Assembly (NCBI RefSeq): GCF_000012485.1
Contig: NC_007512.1
Coordinates: 2,258,501 to 2,322,500 of the forward strand
DNA: 64,000 bases
Direction: 5' to 3'
Source of the DNA: Pelodictyon luteolum DSM 273
GTDB lineage: Bacteria > Bacteroidota > Chlorobiia > Chlorobiales > Chlorobiaceae
The position numbers were made by a program, and so were the translations under genes. A model generated the notes under the pieces. It searched no databases, was not told where the DNA came from, and saw nothing but the letters and a program-made list of their open reading frames with translations. Of this stretch, positions 9,612 through 17,543 are shown piece after piece (the stretch's first letter is position 1; the number at the start of each line of letters is the position of its first letter).

Positions 9612-9715
9612 GCAGCGGGATTTGGGGTTTTATATCTGCTGGAGTATTCCTATCTTGACCCTACATTTTCATTTTTCCACTTCGTCTCGTCCAATCAAAA
9701 AACGTATTGACCGAC

Positions 9716-11011
9716 ATGCCGACACACACCAGATCAGCCGAACTCTTTGAAAAGGCAAAGAAGTTTATCCCCGGAGGCGTCAACTCGCCGGTCCGGGCCT
9801 TCAAATCCGTTGGAGGCAACCCCATCTTCATGGCAAAGGGCCAGGGCGCTTACATGACCGATGTGGACGGCAACACCTACCTTGACTATGTCGGATCATG
9901 GGGACCGTTCATCCTCGGCAGCATGCACCCGAGGATCACCGCAGCCCTTGAGCACACCCTCACCAAAATCGGCACCAGCTTCGGAACCCCGATCGAGATG
10001 GAAATCGAGATCGCCGAGCTCCTTACCAAAATCGTGCCATCCATAGAGATGGTCCGCATGGTCAACAGCGGAACCGAAGCCACCATGTCGGCCGTCCGCC
10101 TTGCCCGAGGATGCACCGGCCGCGACAAGATCATCAAGTTCGAAGGCTGCTACCACGGCCACGGCGACAGCTTCCTCATCAAGGCAGGCTCCGGTGCCCT
10201 GACCCTCGGCGCCCCCGACAGCCCGGGTGTCACCAAGGGAACCGCCGAGGATACCCTGAACGCGAAGTACAACGACATCAAGTCGGTCGAACTCCTCGTT
10301 GCCGAGAACAAGGGCAACATCGCAGCCATCATCATCGAGCCGGTCGCCGGCAACACCGGTGTCATCCCTGCGAAGAAAGAGTTCCTCCAGGCGCTGCGCG
10401 ATCTCTGCGACCGCGAAGGCATCGTCCTGATTTTCGACGAGGTGATGTGCGGCTTCCGCGTAGCCCTCGGCGGTGCGCAGGAACTCTACGGCATCACCCC
10501 GGACCTCACCACCATGGGCAAGATCATCGGCGGCGGCCTTCCCGTCGGCGCATTCGGCGGCAAGCGCAGCCTGATGGAGAACGTAGCCCCGCTCGGCGGC
10601 GTCTACCAGGCCGGTACCCTGTCGGGCAACCCGCTCGCACTCACCGCCGGCATCGAAACCCTGAAAATCCTCATGGAAGAGAACCCCTACCCGGAACTTG
10701 ATCGCAAGGGCGCCTTCCTCGAAGCGGGATTCAGGGACAACATGCAGAAGCTCGGCCTGAACTTCGTTCAGAACCGCGTGGGCTCCATGGCCTGCCTGTT
10801 CTTCACCGAAACACCGGTGGAGAGCTACGACAGCGCCATCACCGCAGACACCGAAAAGTTCGGCAAGTACTTCAGCTCCATGCTCGAGCAGGGCATTTAT
10901 CTCGCTCCCTCGCAGTTCGAAGCGATGTTCACGAGCACGATGCACACCGATGCCGACCTCGAAAAGACGGTCAAGGCGAACTACGTCGCGCTCCAGGCCG
11001 CAACAAAGTAA
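9716..11011 (+). CDS. hemL: Glutamate-1-semialdehyde 2,1-aminomutase
   Basis: Makes 5-aminolevulinate, the first committed precursor of heme and (bacterio)chlorophyll in the C5 route. 431 residues, PLP fold type I. Visible signatures: [13 protein letters not shown] near the start, [14 protein letters not shown], and the PLP lysine in [16 protein letters not shown] 9716 is chosen; a TTG three codons earlier is possible. In a green sulfur bacterium this enzyme carries the main flux to bacteriochlorophyll. It ends in a strong terminator and stands alone here. Confidence 0.97.
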   Translation: MPTHTRSAELFEKAKKFIPGGVNSPVRAFKSVGGNPIFMAKGQGAYMTDVDGNTYLDYVGSWGPFILGSMHPRITAALEHTLTKIGTSFGTPIEMEIEIAELLTKIVPSIEMVRMVNSGTEATMSAVRLARGCTGRDKIIKFEGCYHGHGDSFLIKAGSGALTLGAPDSPGVTKGTAEDTLNAKYNDIKSVELLVAENKGNIAAIIIEPVAGNTGVIPAKKEFLQALRDLCDREGIVLIFDEVMCGFRVALGGAQELYGITPDLTTMGKIIGGGLPVGAFGGKRSLMENVAPLGGVYQAGTLSGNPLALTAGIETLKILMEENPYPELDRKGAFLEAGFRDNMQKLGLNFVQNRVGSMACLFFTETPVESYDSAITADTEKFGKYFSSMLEQGIYLAPSQFEAMFTSTMHTDADLEKTVKANYVALQAATK

Positions 11012-11014
11012 CCG

Positions 11015-11053
11015 GTCCGGATAACTAATCCGTATAACTGATCCGAACAACTG
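11015..11053 (+). repeat. 13-base imperfect tandem repeat after hemL
   Basis: Three consecutive 13-base units, GTCCGGATAACTA, ATCCGTATAACTG and ATCCGAACAACTG, then a partial GTCCGT. They lie between the hemL stop and its terminator. Probably replication slippage; no function visible. Confidence 0.7.
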
Positions 11054-11074
11054 GTCCGTGAAGGCGGAACATTG

Positions 11075-11106
11075 AAAAAGGAGGCCCGCAAAGGCCTCCT
11101 TTTTTA
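11075..11106 (+). terminator. Rho-independent terminator of hemL
   Basis: Perfect 8-bp stem AGGAGGCC / GGCCTCCT (11079-11086 with 11093-11100), loop CGCAAA, T-run on the right and A-run on the left, so it can also end transcripts of the opposing DUF190-crcB operon. Confidence 0.93.
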
Positions 11107-11150
11107 TTTGCCCGAAGGCAAAGGAAACGCGATGGTGTACAGCCGAAGGT

Positions 11151-11489
11151 TCAGCCGATGATGGAGGAACGGACCGCCTCCCTCGAAACCATGATGCGGC
11201 CGCCCGAGTCGCGGACCATCTGCTCGAGCACAGGCAGGAATGTGTCGATCTTTTGGGGAGTGTCGCAGATCTCCACCACCATCGGCAGATCCTCTGCGAG
11301 CTCCATGATCTTCGATGTATGGATCTCCATGTCGTGGCCGAACGAGAGTACCCCCTTCAGTACGGTGGCGCCGGCCATGCCCTGCAGGCGGGCTTCACGG
11401 ACAACCTCCTCATAGAGCGGCCGGTGGCCGAGGCGGACCTGCTCGCCGAGGAAGATCCTGAGCATTTCACTGTTCCTGAATTCCATCAT
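11151..11489 (-). CDS. DUF190 family (PII-like) protein
   Basis: 112 residues, small cytosolic protein of the DUF190 family, which has a PII-like ferredoxin fold and is often encoded next to crcB. Typical features are LRIFLGEQ near the start, the Y-E-x-x-V-R-x-A-R helix, GFG-like SFGHDMEIH and LPMVVEICDTP. The start at 11489 overlaps the crcB stop by ATGA, pointing to translational coupling; ATG 11486 and TTG 11495 are alternatives. Probably an accessory or regulator of fluoride export, but the role is inferred from context. Confidence 0.87.
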   Translation of the reverse strand: MMEFRNSEMLRIFLGEQVRLGHRPLYEEVVREARLQGMAGATVLKGVLSFGHDMEIHTSKIMELAEDLPMVVEICDTPQKIDTFLPVLEQMVRDSGGRIMVSREAVRSSIIG

Positions 11490-11875
11490 GACCAAGGTTT
11501 GGCGGCAATGATGCCGGTGTAGAGCGCAACAAACCCGCCGACGATGCTGCCGGCAAGGTAGAGGCTGAAATAAAACAGTTCACCATCTCTGGCAAGCGTG
11601 GCCCCTTCAAACATGTAAGACGAGAACGTGGTAAAGCCTCCGCAGAAGCCGGTCACCAGAAACAGCCTCGCCTCGGGGGACACAATCGTAGTGGAGACGG
11701 CAAGCTCGCTCAGGAAGCCGATAAGAAAGCTACCGGCGATGTTGACCGAAAAGGTCGCAAACGGGAAGCCAGGCGATGCCGGACTGAAGGCAAGCGCCAC
11801 GAGGTAACGAGCCACCGTGCCGAGAAAGCCGCCCGCCCCTACCAGCAGGACGGACAAGGGGTGGTTAATGCTCAT
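11486..11875 (-). CDS. crcB: Fluoride ion channel CrcB/Fluc
   Basis: 129 residues with four membrane helices; dual-topology dimeric channel that exports fluoride. The family signatures are NIAGSFLIGF in helix 2 and GFCGGFTTFSSYMFE in helix 3, where the phenylalanine/TFS stretch lines the fluoride and Na+ sites. Only one crcB is present here, so it should form homodimers. No fluoride riboswitch (GGCGATGG-type) was found upstream. It overlaps the small membrane protein gene upstream by 11 bp and DUF190 downstream by 4 bp. Confidence 0.94.
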   Translation of the reverse strand: MSINHPLSVLLVGAGGFLGTVARYLVALAFSPASPGFPFATFSVNIAGSFLIGFLSELAVSTTIVSPEARLFLVTGFCGGFTTFSSYMFEGATLARDGELFYFSLYLAGSIVGGFVALYTGIIAAKPWS

Positions 11876-12095
11876 CGCCCCCTTTCTGGCGGTCTTCTAT
11901 CCGGCGGTGCGCGCAGCACATCTCATCATGGATGCCGAGAAGGGTATTGAAGATGCCCACGGCAATGATGGTCGGAGCCCAGAGACCGATGAAAATGGCG
12001 ATCAGTTCGTGGTTGGGAGCCGTGCCGAAAATGAAGACATGGATCGAGAGCACGATCGAAAGGGTTGCGGACACGAAATAGTAGAGCGGCTTCAT
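11865..12095 (-). CDS. Small two-helix membrane protein upstream of crcB
   Basis: 76 residues, not recognised. Two hydrophobic segments (about 3-23 and 31-54) are followed by a His/Cys-containing charged tail (IHDEMCCAHRRIEDRQ). The stop lies 11 bp inside crcB in another frame, so the three minus-strand genes probably form one operon. No signal peptidase site is evident; the protein is likely in the inner membrane. Confidence 0.65.
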   Translation of the reverse strand: MKPLYYFVSATLSIVLSIHVFIFGTAPNHELIAIFIGLWAPTIIAVGIFNTLLGIHDEMCCAHRRIEDRQKGGDEH

Positions 12096-12139
12096 GCACG
12101 AATGTCTGTAGTGTGACTGATTGACTGGTTACCAGAATG

Positions 12140-12153
12140 AAATGTACACATTT
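12140..12153. promoter_or_regulatory. Palindrome between the crcB operon and psrA
   Basis: AAATGT AC ACATTT is a perfect 6-base inverted repeat with a 2-base centre, lying about 45 bases before the divergent 76-residue gene and 226 bases before psrA. It could be an operator for either direction. Factor unknown. Confidence 0.35.
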
Positions 12154-12302
12154 GCCGCCATTATGAAAAAACGCCCGTGGGGCTCGAAGCGCCACTGACG
12201 GCGGCTCGGAGGAGGGATTTAACAATTGGAAGAACGGTCGGGCAGGGTTATATTGCAACCTTTTCCATGCACTCGAATACCGTCAGGCCGGCACAAACGC
12301 CA

Positions 12303-12342
12303 TCCTCGATTTCTCATCGATCCATCGATTCCTTCAAGGAAA
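12303..12342 (+). promoter_or_regulatory. TCGAT triplicate in the psrA leader
   Basis: Three copies of TCGAT lie within about 25 bases, followed by the palindrome TTCCTTCAAGGAA, 40-75 bases before the psrA start. Possible regulator-binding region; no known consensus recognised. Confidence 0.3.
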
Positions 12343-12379
12343 TCACAGCAATTTTTCATCTGTCTGAAGGGGAGATTTT

Positions 12380-15172
12380 ATGCACAAAACTATTTCGCGC
12401 CGCCAGTTCCTGAAAGTCGCCGGCGTTCTGGGGGGCATGTCCCTGTTGCGCCCCGTCTGGAGCCTGGGGCAGGCTGGATCACCCGAACAAGGCGGAGCCG
12501 TCTCGGGAACAGTTGTCTGGGTACCGAGCATCTGCAACTTCTGTTCTTCGTTCTGTGACATCAAGGTTGCCACGAAGGAGATCGACGGGGTGAAGCGCGC
12601 CGTCAAGATCGAAGGCAATGCGGAAAGCCCCCTCAACCGCGGCAAAATCTGCGCCCGCGGTCAGGCCGGCCTCTACCAGACCTACGATCCGGACCGGCTG
12701 AAGCAGCCGCTCATCAGGGTCGAGGGCAGCAAGCGGGGCGAATGGAACTTCAGGGCGGCGACATGGGATGAGGCCTACCGCCACATCATAGGCAAGCTGC
12801 AGAAGGTCAACCCATGGGAAATCAGCCTCGTCGGCGGATGGACGGCCTGCGTCTCCTACATGCATTTCAGCCTGCCGTTCTGCCAGAGCCTCGGGATCCC
12901 CAACATCGTTGCATCTCCTCTTCAGCACTGCGTCACCGCAGGCCATCTCGGCACCGATCTGGTGACCGGCAACTTCAACGTGCACGACGAGATCCTCGCC
13001 GATTTCGAAAACGCCCGATACATCCTCTTCAGCCTCAACAACGCCTCCGTGGCTGCCATCTCGACGGCCCGTGCCGTGCGGTTCGGCCAGGCGAAGAAAA
13101 ACGGGGCCAAAGTGGTCTGCCTCGATCCCAGAATGGGCGAGCTTGCCGCAAAAGCCGACGAGTGGATCCCCGTCAAGCCGGGTACCGACCACGCATTCTT
13201 CCTCGCGATGCTCCATACCCTGCTCCGCGAGAAGCTCTATGACGGGCCCTTTGTGTCCAAACACACCAATGCCCCGTTCCTTTCGTTCGTTGACGAAAAG
13301 GGCGCCGTGCAGCTGGCCGCGGATAAGGGTGCGGACGGAAACCCCACCGCCTACTACGTCTTTGACCTCATCAGCCAGGAGGTCCGCGCCGTCCCGGCCT
13401 ATACGAACACCAACGAGCGCACGAAATCGGGATCGAGGATCCAGCCGGGCCTCAACGCCCCGAATAACCTCACATGGCAGGGACGCCCCGTCACGACCGT
13501 CTTCGACCGGTTCATTGCGGAATCCGAACCCTACACCCCCGAGTGGGCATCGAAGATCACCGACATCCCGGCTTCCACCATCAAACGCATCGCCGTCGAG
13601 TTCGGCCAGGCACGTCCGGCCATGGTCGATCCCGGCTGGATGGGAGCACGATACCACCACCTCATCGGCCAGCGCCGACTGCAGGCGATCATCCAGACCC
13701 TCGTCGGAGGCATCGACCGTCCCGGCGGCTGGATGATGAACGGCGAACTGCACCACAAGGCCGAGGTTTCCTGGCACAACACGCAGCAGGGCAAGAGCGA
13801 CAAGGACCTCCTGCCGGTCCAACGCCCCGGCATGGGCTTCGCCTACGGCCTGCTTGACATCTTCGCCAACCCCGGAGCCTGGGAACACGGAATGCCGGCG
13901 TTCTCGTTCGCATGGGCCGAAGAGCAGGCGAAAGCAGGAAAGCAGTCCGCGTTCCTGCCCGCCATGGCCGACACCGGCCTGCTTGAAGCGGTGAGGGGAG
14001 AACTGAAGTACCATGGGCGTCCCTACAACATCAAGGCCATCATCCTCAACGCGGCCAACCCGATCCGCCACTACTTCCCGGCAAAGCGGTGGGAGGAGAT
14101 CCTCTCGCACAAGAACATCGATCTCGTGGTGGCCGTCGACGTACTGCCCTCCGACTCGACGCTCTATGCGGACGTCATCCTGCCGAACCACACCTACCTT
14201 GAGCGCAACGAGCCGCTGCTCTACCCGCTCGGGCCGAACACCGGCATCGGTTTCACGACCAGGATCAGGACCATCGATCCGATCTACGACACACGCGACA
14301 CGACCGACATCCTCTGCGCCATAGCCGAGGGGATGGGCAAGCTCGATAGCTACATACACGGCATCGCAGAATACGCGGGCCTTGATCATGCAATGCTGAA
14401 GCGCGAAATCGCAGCCGCAAAGAAAGCCGGCAAACCGCTGAACGAAGCCTTCCTGAAAACCGCCTATGAAGCCATGGGCCACTTTGCAGAACATGTGACA
14501 GGCAAGCACATGAGCGCCGCCGAGGTTGAAGCAACCATCATGGACAAGGGACTGCTCATGCTGAAAGACGCCGATACTGTGGTTGAAGAGATGAACATGC
14601 CGCGCAAAATCCCCGTACCGACATCCACCGGACGACTCGAGCTCTTCAGCCCGATCCTCTCTTCATTCGGAGAGAAAGCCGGAAGGACCCCGCTGTTCGA
14701 CCCCGTGCTCGGCTACGTTCCGCGGGTCGTCAGCGACAAGTCACCCGAACCCTCCCTGAACGCCGACGAGTTCTACTTCACCTACGGCAAGGTCCCGGTG
14801 GTGTCGCACGCATCGACCAACAACAACAACGCGGTGCTTGCCGCAGTGACAAAGCCTAAAGAGGGCGCATTCACGGGCCTCTGGATGAACGCCACAAAGG
14901 CCCTTGCCCTCGGCCTCCGGGATGGTCAGGAGGTGGAGGTCACCAACCTCCGCTACGGCCCGAAGGTAACGGCAACGCTCTTCGTGACCGAGATGATCCG
15001 TCCCGACACGGTCTTCCTCCCTTCGTCCTATGGAAGCCGCAACAAGATGCTTTCGGTCGCAGGCGGAAAAGGAACTGCGCTGAACGAGCTCATGCCCTAC
15101 AGCATAGAGCCGATCGCAGCATCGTTCATGTCACAGGAATTTACGGTAAGCGTCACGCCCGTCAACAGTTAA
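12380..15172 (+). CDS. psrA: Polysulfide reductase-like molybdopterin subunit PsrA
   Basis: 930 residues, periplasmic catalytic subunit of a DMSO-reductase-family enzyme. A Tat signal begins SRRQFLKVAG. One [4Fe-4S] site is visible: C52-x2-C55-x3-C59-x31-C91. C184 (PLQHCVTAGH) is the likely molybdenum ligand, as Cys is usual in polysulfide/thiosulfate reductases; this is inferred from position. The C-terminal molybdopterin-dinucleotide domain is present (SHASTNNNN, FLPSSYGSR). A strong AAGGGGAG precedes ATG 12380. With psrB and psrC it resembles the chlorobial polysulfide-reductase-like complexes; the direction (sulfur oxidation or reduction) is not fixed by sequence. Confidence 0.92.
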   Translation: MHKTISRRQFLKVAGVLGGMSLLRPVWSLGQAGSPEQGGAVSGTVVWVPSICNFCSSFCDIKVATKEIDGVKRAVKIEGNAESPLNRGKICARGQAGLYQTYDPDRLKQPLIRVEGSKRGEWNFRAATWDEAYRHIIGKLQKVNPWEISLVGGWTACVSYMHFSLPFCQSLGIPNIVASPLQHCVTAGHLGTDLVTGNFNVHDEILADFENARYILFSLNNASVAAISTARAVRFGQAKKNGAKVVCLDPRMGELAAKADEWIPVKPGTDHAFFLAMLHTLLREKLYDGPFVSKHTNAPFLSFVDEKGAVQLAADKGADGNPTAYYVFDLISQEVRAVPAYTNTNERTKSGSRIQPGLNAPNNLTWQGRPVTTVFDRFIAESEPYTPEWASKITDIPASTIKRIAVEFGQARPAMVDPGWMGARYHHLIGQRRLQAIIQTLVGGIDRPGGWMMNGELHHKAEVSWHNTQQGKSDKDLLPVQRPGMGFAYGLLDIFANPGAWEHGMPAFSFAWAEEQAKAGKQSAFLPAMADTGLLEAVRGELKYHGRPYNIKAIILNAANPIRHYFPAKRWEEILSHKNIDLVVAVDVLPSDSTLYADVILPNHTYLERNEPLLYPLGPNTGIGFTTRIRTIDPIYDTRDTTDILCAIAEGMGKLDSYIHGIAEYAGLDHAMLKREIAAAKKAGKPLNEAFLKTAYEAMGHFAEHVTGKHMSAAEVEATIMDKGLLMLKDADTVVEEMNMPRKIPVPTSTGRLELFSPILSSFGEKAGRTPLFDPVLGYVPRVVSDKSPEPSLNADEFYFTYGKVPVVSHASTNNNNAVLAAVTKPKEGAFTGLWMNATKALALGLRDGQEVEVTNLRYGPKVTATLFVTEMIRPDTVFLPSSYGSRNKMLSVAGGKGTALNELMPYSIEPIAASFMSQEFTVSVTPVNS

Positions 15173-15190
15173 ATGGAGGAGTAAGCACCT

Positions 15191-15790
15191 ATGGCGCGAT
15201 ATGGAATGGTAATGGACATGCGGACCTGCGTCGGATGCCAGGCCTGCATGGCTGCATGCACGGCGGAGAACCAGACGCCGTTCTGGAACGGGAAGTTCCG
15301 GACGCATGTCGAAGACAAAGCACAGGGCACATTTCCCGATGTACGGCGGGTGCTGCTTCCGAGGCTCTGCATGCACTGCGAAAACACCCCCTGCCTGTCA
15401 GCATGCCCGACAGGGGCAACATTCATGACGGAGGACGGCATCGTCAAGGTCAACTACGACCGCTGCATCGGCTGCTACGCATGCTGCATCGCATGCCCGT
15501 ACGATGCCCGCTACGCTTACGACCGCGAGGATGTCAATAAGGAGGAGGAGCTCTACGGAAAGTTCACGAGCCACAAGCAGCCGCATGTCGACAAATGCAC
15601 ATTCTGCGACCACCGGGTTTCGGAAGGGCGTGAGCCGGCCTGCGTCAGCACCTGCCCTACCAATACAAGGATCTTCGGAGATCTCGACGACCCCAACAGC
15701 GAGGTGCACAAGCTGGCAACAAGCGGAAAAGCCCAGGCGCTGAACCAGTCGCTCGGCACGTCCCCGAAAGTATATTACATCCCATCATAG
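15191..15790 (+). CDS. psrB: Iron-sulfur electron-transfer subunit PsrB
   Basis: 199 residues, a four-cluster ferredoxin subunit of the PsrB/NrfC/DmsB type. Cysteine groups are CVGCQACMAAC, CMHCENTPCLSACP, CIGCYACCIACP and CTFCDHRV with CVSTCP, enough for four [4Fe-4S] clusters. It carries electrons between PsrA and the membrane subunit and is likely exported with PsrA's Tat signal, as it has none of its own. GGAGG is found 12 bases before the start; it follows psrA by 18 bp. Confidence 0.94.
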   Translation: MARYGMVMDMRTCVGCQACMAACTAENQTPFWNGKFRTHVEDKAQGTFPDVRRVLLPRLCMHCENTPCLSACPTGATFMTEDGIVKVNYDRCIGCYACCIACPYDARYAYDREDVNKEEELYGKFTSHKQPHVDKCTFCDHRVSEGREPACVSTCPTNTRIFGDLDDPNSEVHKLATSGKAQALNQSLGTSPKVYYIPS

Positions 15791-15808
15791 TTTAGGAGGA
15801 GGACCATT

Positions 15809-16723
15809 ATGACTTTTGTTCATCAGGAGGTATGGCACTGGCAGATCGCCACATACCTGTTCTTGGGCGGACTGGGTGGCGCCACATTCGCCATCAGCGC
15901 CCTCATCCACCTCTTCGAAGGGTGCGACCGCAAAATGCTCTCCGTCGCCGTCATGTCGTCGATCGGGTTCCTGGTTCTCGGAACCGTCTTCCTTCTTGCC
16001 GACATGCTCCAGCCGCTGAAGGCCATCTACGCCCTTACCAACCCGCGCTCATGGATTTTCTGGGGCGTCATCTTCATCAACTTCTACTTCGTATCGGCCA
16101 TCGCTTATGTGATACCGTTGCTTGAGGTGTGGCCGAAGATAAATCCATACGTACAGAAAATCCCGAGAGGGATCCTTGATCTTCTGGAGCGTTTCAACAA
16201 GCTTGCAGCGCTGACCGGCTCGGCTGCAGGCTTCCTTGTGGCGATCTACACCGGCCTGCTCATCTCTGCAGCTCCGGCCATCAGCTTCTGGAACACGCCG
16301 GCACTTCCGCTGCTCTTCGTCATTTCCGGATTTTCGACCGGTGCCGCGTTCCTCCTTCTGCTCTCGACGTTCTCGAAGAACGAGGAGTCATGGAAGATCA
16401 TAGCAAAACTTGAGGAACTCGACGCAATGCTGATCGTGACAGAGCTGATCATTCTCGGCGCCTACTTCAACTTCGCGCTCTTCCTTCCGACCGGCGCCCG
16501 CGAGTCCGCCCAGGTGCTTTTCCACAGCCCGCTTTTCATCATCGGGTTCTTCATCTTCGGACTCATCGTGCCGCTCGCGATTGAAACCTACGGGATCTTC
16601 TTTGCCAAGCACACAAAGAAATCGGGGCACCTCCTGGTTATTGCCAGCGTCATGGTGCTCCTCGGCGGCTACCTCCTCCGCTACTACGTCCTCAAGGCCG
16701 GCCTCTTCCAGTTCCCCTGGTAA
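15809..16723 (+). CDS. psrC: NrfD/PsrC-type membrane quinone-interacting subunit
   Basis: 304 residues with about eight membrane helices, family NrfD/PsrC. It anchors the PsrAB pair and exchanges electrons with the quinone pool. The N-terminus VWHWQIATYLFLGGLGGATF is characteristic. Near the C-terminus PLAIETYGIF and LLVIASVMVLLGGYLLRYYV match the final helices. AGGAGGAGG lies 6 bases before ATG 15809 and the gap from psrB is 18 bp. A hairpin follows before the chaperone gene. Confidence 0.93.
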   Translation: MTFVHQEVWHWQIATYLFLGGLGGATFAISALIHLFEGCDRKMLSVAVMSSIGFLVLGTVFLLADMLQPLKAIYALTNPRSWIFWGVIFINFYFVSAIAYVIPLLEVWPKINPYVQKIPRGILDLLERFNKLAALTGSAAGFLVAIYTGLLISAAPAISFWNTPALPLLFVISGFSTGAAFLLLLSTFSKNEESWKIIAKLEELDAMLIVTELIILGAYFNFALFLPTGARESAQVLFHSPLFIIGFFIFGLIVPLAIETYGIFFAKHTKKSGHLLVIASVMVLLGGYLLRYYVLKAGLFQFPW

Positions 16724-16755
16724 GCCGCATTGAAGGAACCGCAACCATCAACCAG

Positions 16756-16794
16756 AAAGCCCGTCATGCAGCATCCAACTGCATGACGGGCTTT
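16756..16794. terminator. Long hairpin between psrC and torD
   Basis: Perfect 16-bp stem (16756-16771 with 16779-16794) with a 7-base loop and a short TTTT on the right. It probably ends or reduces psrABC transcription before the chaperone gene. An ATG inside it at 16783 is in frame with the chaperone but is unlikely to be its start. Confidence 0.8.
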
Positions 16795-16809
16795 TATGAT
16801 ACAACGTTT

Positions 16810-17382
16810 ATGAACAATGCAGGCGATCCACGAGATCCACGCCAACAGGCCCTCACCTACCGCTTTTTCAGCCGCTCGTTCGCCTATCCGAACGAGGCCT
16901 TCATCAAGGAGCTCAAAACATCTCTGGAAGAACTGAAGGACGCCCCCGATGTGTTCGGCGAAATGCTCGCAGCGTTTGCATGTGAAGGAATCGAAGCGAT
17001 GCAGGGAGAGTACACCCGCCTGTTCCTGAACGGCTACCCCACCACGCCCTGCGTCCCCTATGAATCGGTCTATCGCGAGAAACGAATGCTCGGAGATGCC
17101 TCGATCGGTGTACAGGCCGCATACAGTGAGTGGGAGATGACTGTGGCGCCGGGCCTCATCGACCACATCGCCACCGAGTTCGAGTTTCTCGCTTTCCTCT
17201 CCTCAGCAGAGTCCATGGGCGGCACCCTCGCAGAAGATGCCCGTAAAGCCTCGGAAACGTTCATGAAGGAGCACCTCTGCCGCTGGATGCCGCGCCTTGC
17301 GGCAGATCTCGACAAGGCCGCCACCATGGAACCCTACCGCCTGCTGGCCAGAGCTCTACAGACCATCCGCTGCCCCGCCTGA
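16810..17382 (+). CDS. TorD/DmsD-family chaperone for the molybdoenzyme
   Basis: 190 all-helical residues of the TorD/NarJ/DmsD family, which binds Tat signal and apo-enzyme in the cytosol during cofactor loading. Visible family features are YRFFSRSFAYPN near the start, EYTRLFLNG, PYESVY (the conserved P-x-x-S-x-Y), and HIATEFEFLAFLSS. The partner is presumably PsrA. ATG 16810 is chosen over the earlier in-frame ATG 16783 because the latter lies in a hairpin arm. Little of a ribosome site is seen, so expression may be low. Confidence 0.87.
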   Translation: MNNAGDPRDPRQQALTYRFFSRSFAYPNEAFIKELKTSLEELKDAPDVFGEMLAAFACEGIEAMQGEYTRLFLNGYPTTPCVPYESVYREKRMLGDASIGVQAAYSEWEMTVAPGLIDHIATEFEFLAFLSSAESMGGTLAEDARKASETFMKEHLCRWMPRLAADLDKAATMEPYRLLARALQTIRCPA

Positions 17383-17407
17383 CGGATCCCACTCTGCACG
17401 CTTCTCC

Positions 17408-17524
17408 TTATGAGGTCTTCTCGTGGTGGACGGCCTTGAGGATCTTGATGTTCAGTACGATGAACCGCCAGAACTGGTAGAGGCGGCAGCGCATCAGTGC
17501 TTTCTGGAAAGAGGTGGGCCTCAT
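17408..17524 (-). CDS. 38-residue small protein downstream of sqr
   Basis: Short open frame starting MRPTSFQKALMRCRLYQFW and ending with a Lys/His-rich tail (KAVHHEKTS). The middle (FWRFIVLNIKIL) is an amphipathic or membrane-associating helix flanked by Arg/Lys. It lies 19 bp after sqr on the same strand and fills most of the gap to torD. Coding status is inferred from position and composition; no ribosome site is clear and the protein is not recognised. Confidence 0.5.
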   Translation of the reverse strand: MRPTSFQKALMRCRLYQFWRFIVLNIKILKAVHHEKTS

Positions 17525-17543
17525 ATGGGTCGGTTCGGTTTGG

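Noticed and set aside
12096-12240. Possible fluoride riboswitch upstream of the crcB operon
   Set aside because: No GGCGATGG-type core or pseudoknot partner could be found on either strand.
16783-16809. ATG 16783 as the TorD start
   Set aside because: It lies inside the right arm of a 16-bp hairpin; ATG 16810 is just outside and gives the family N-terminus.
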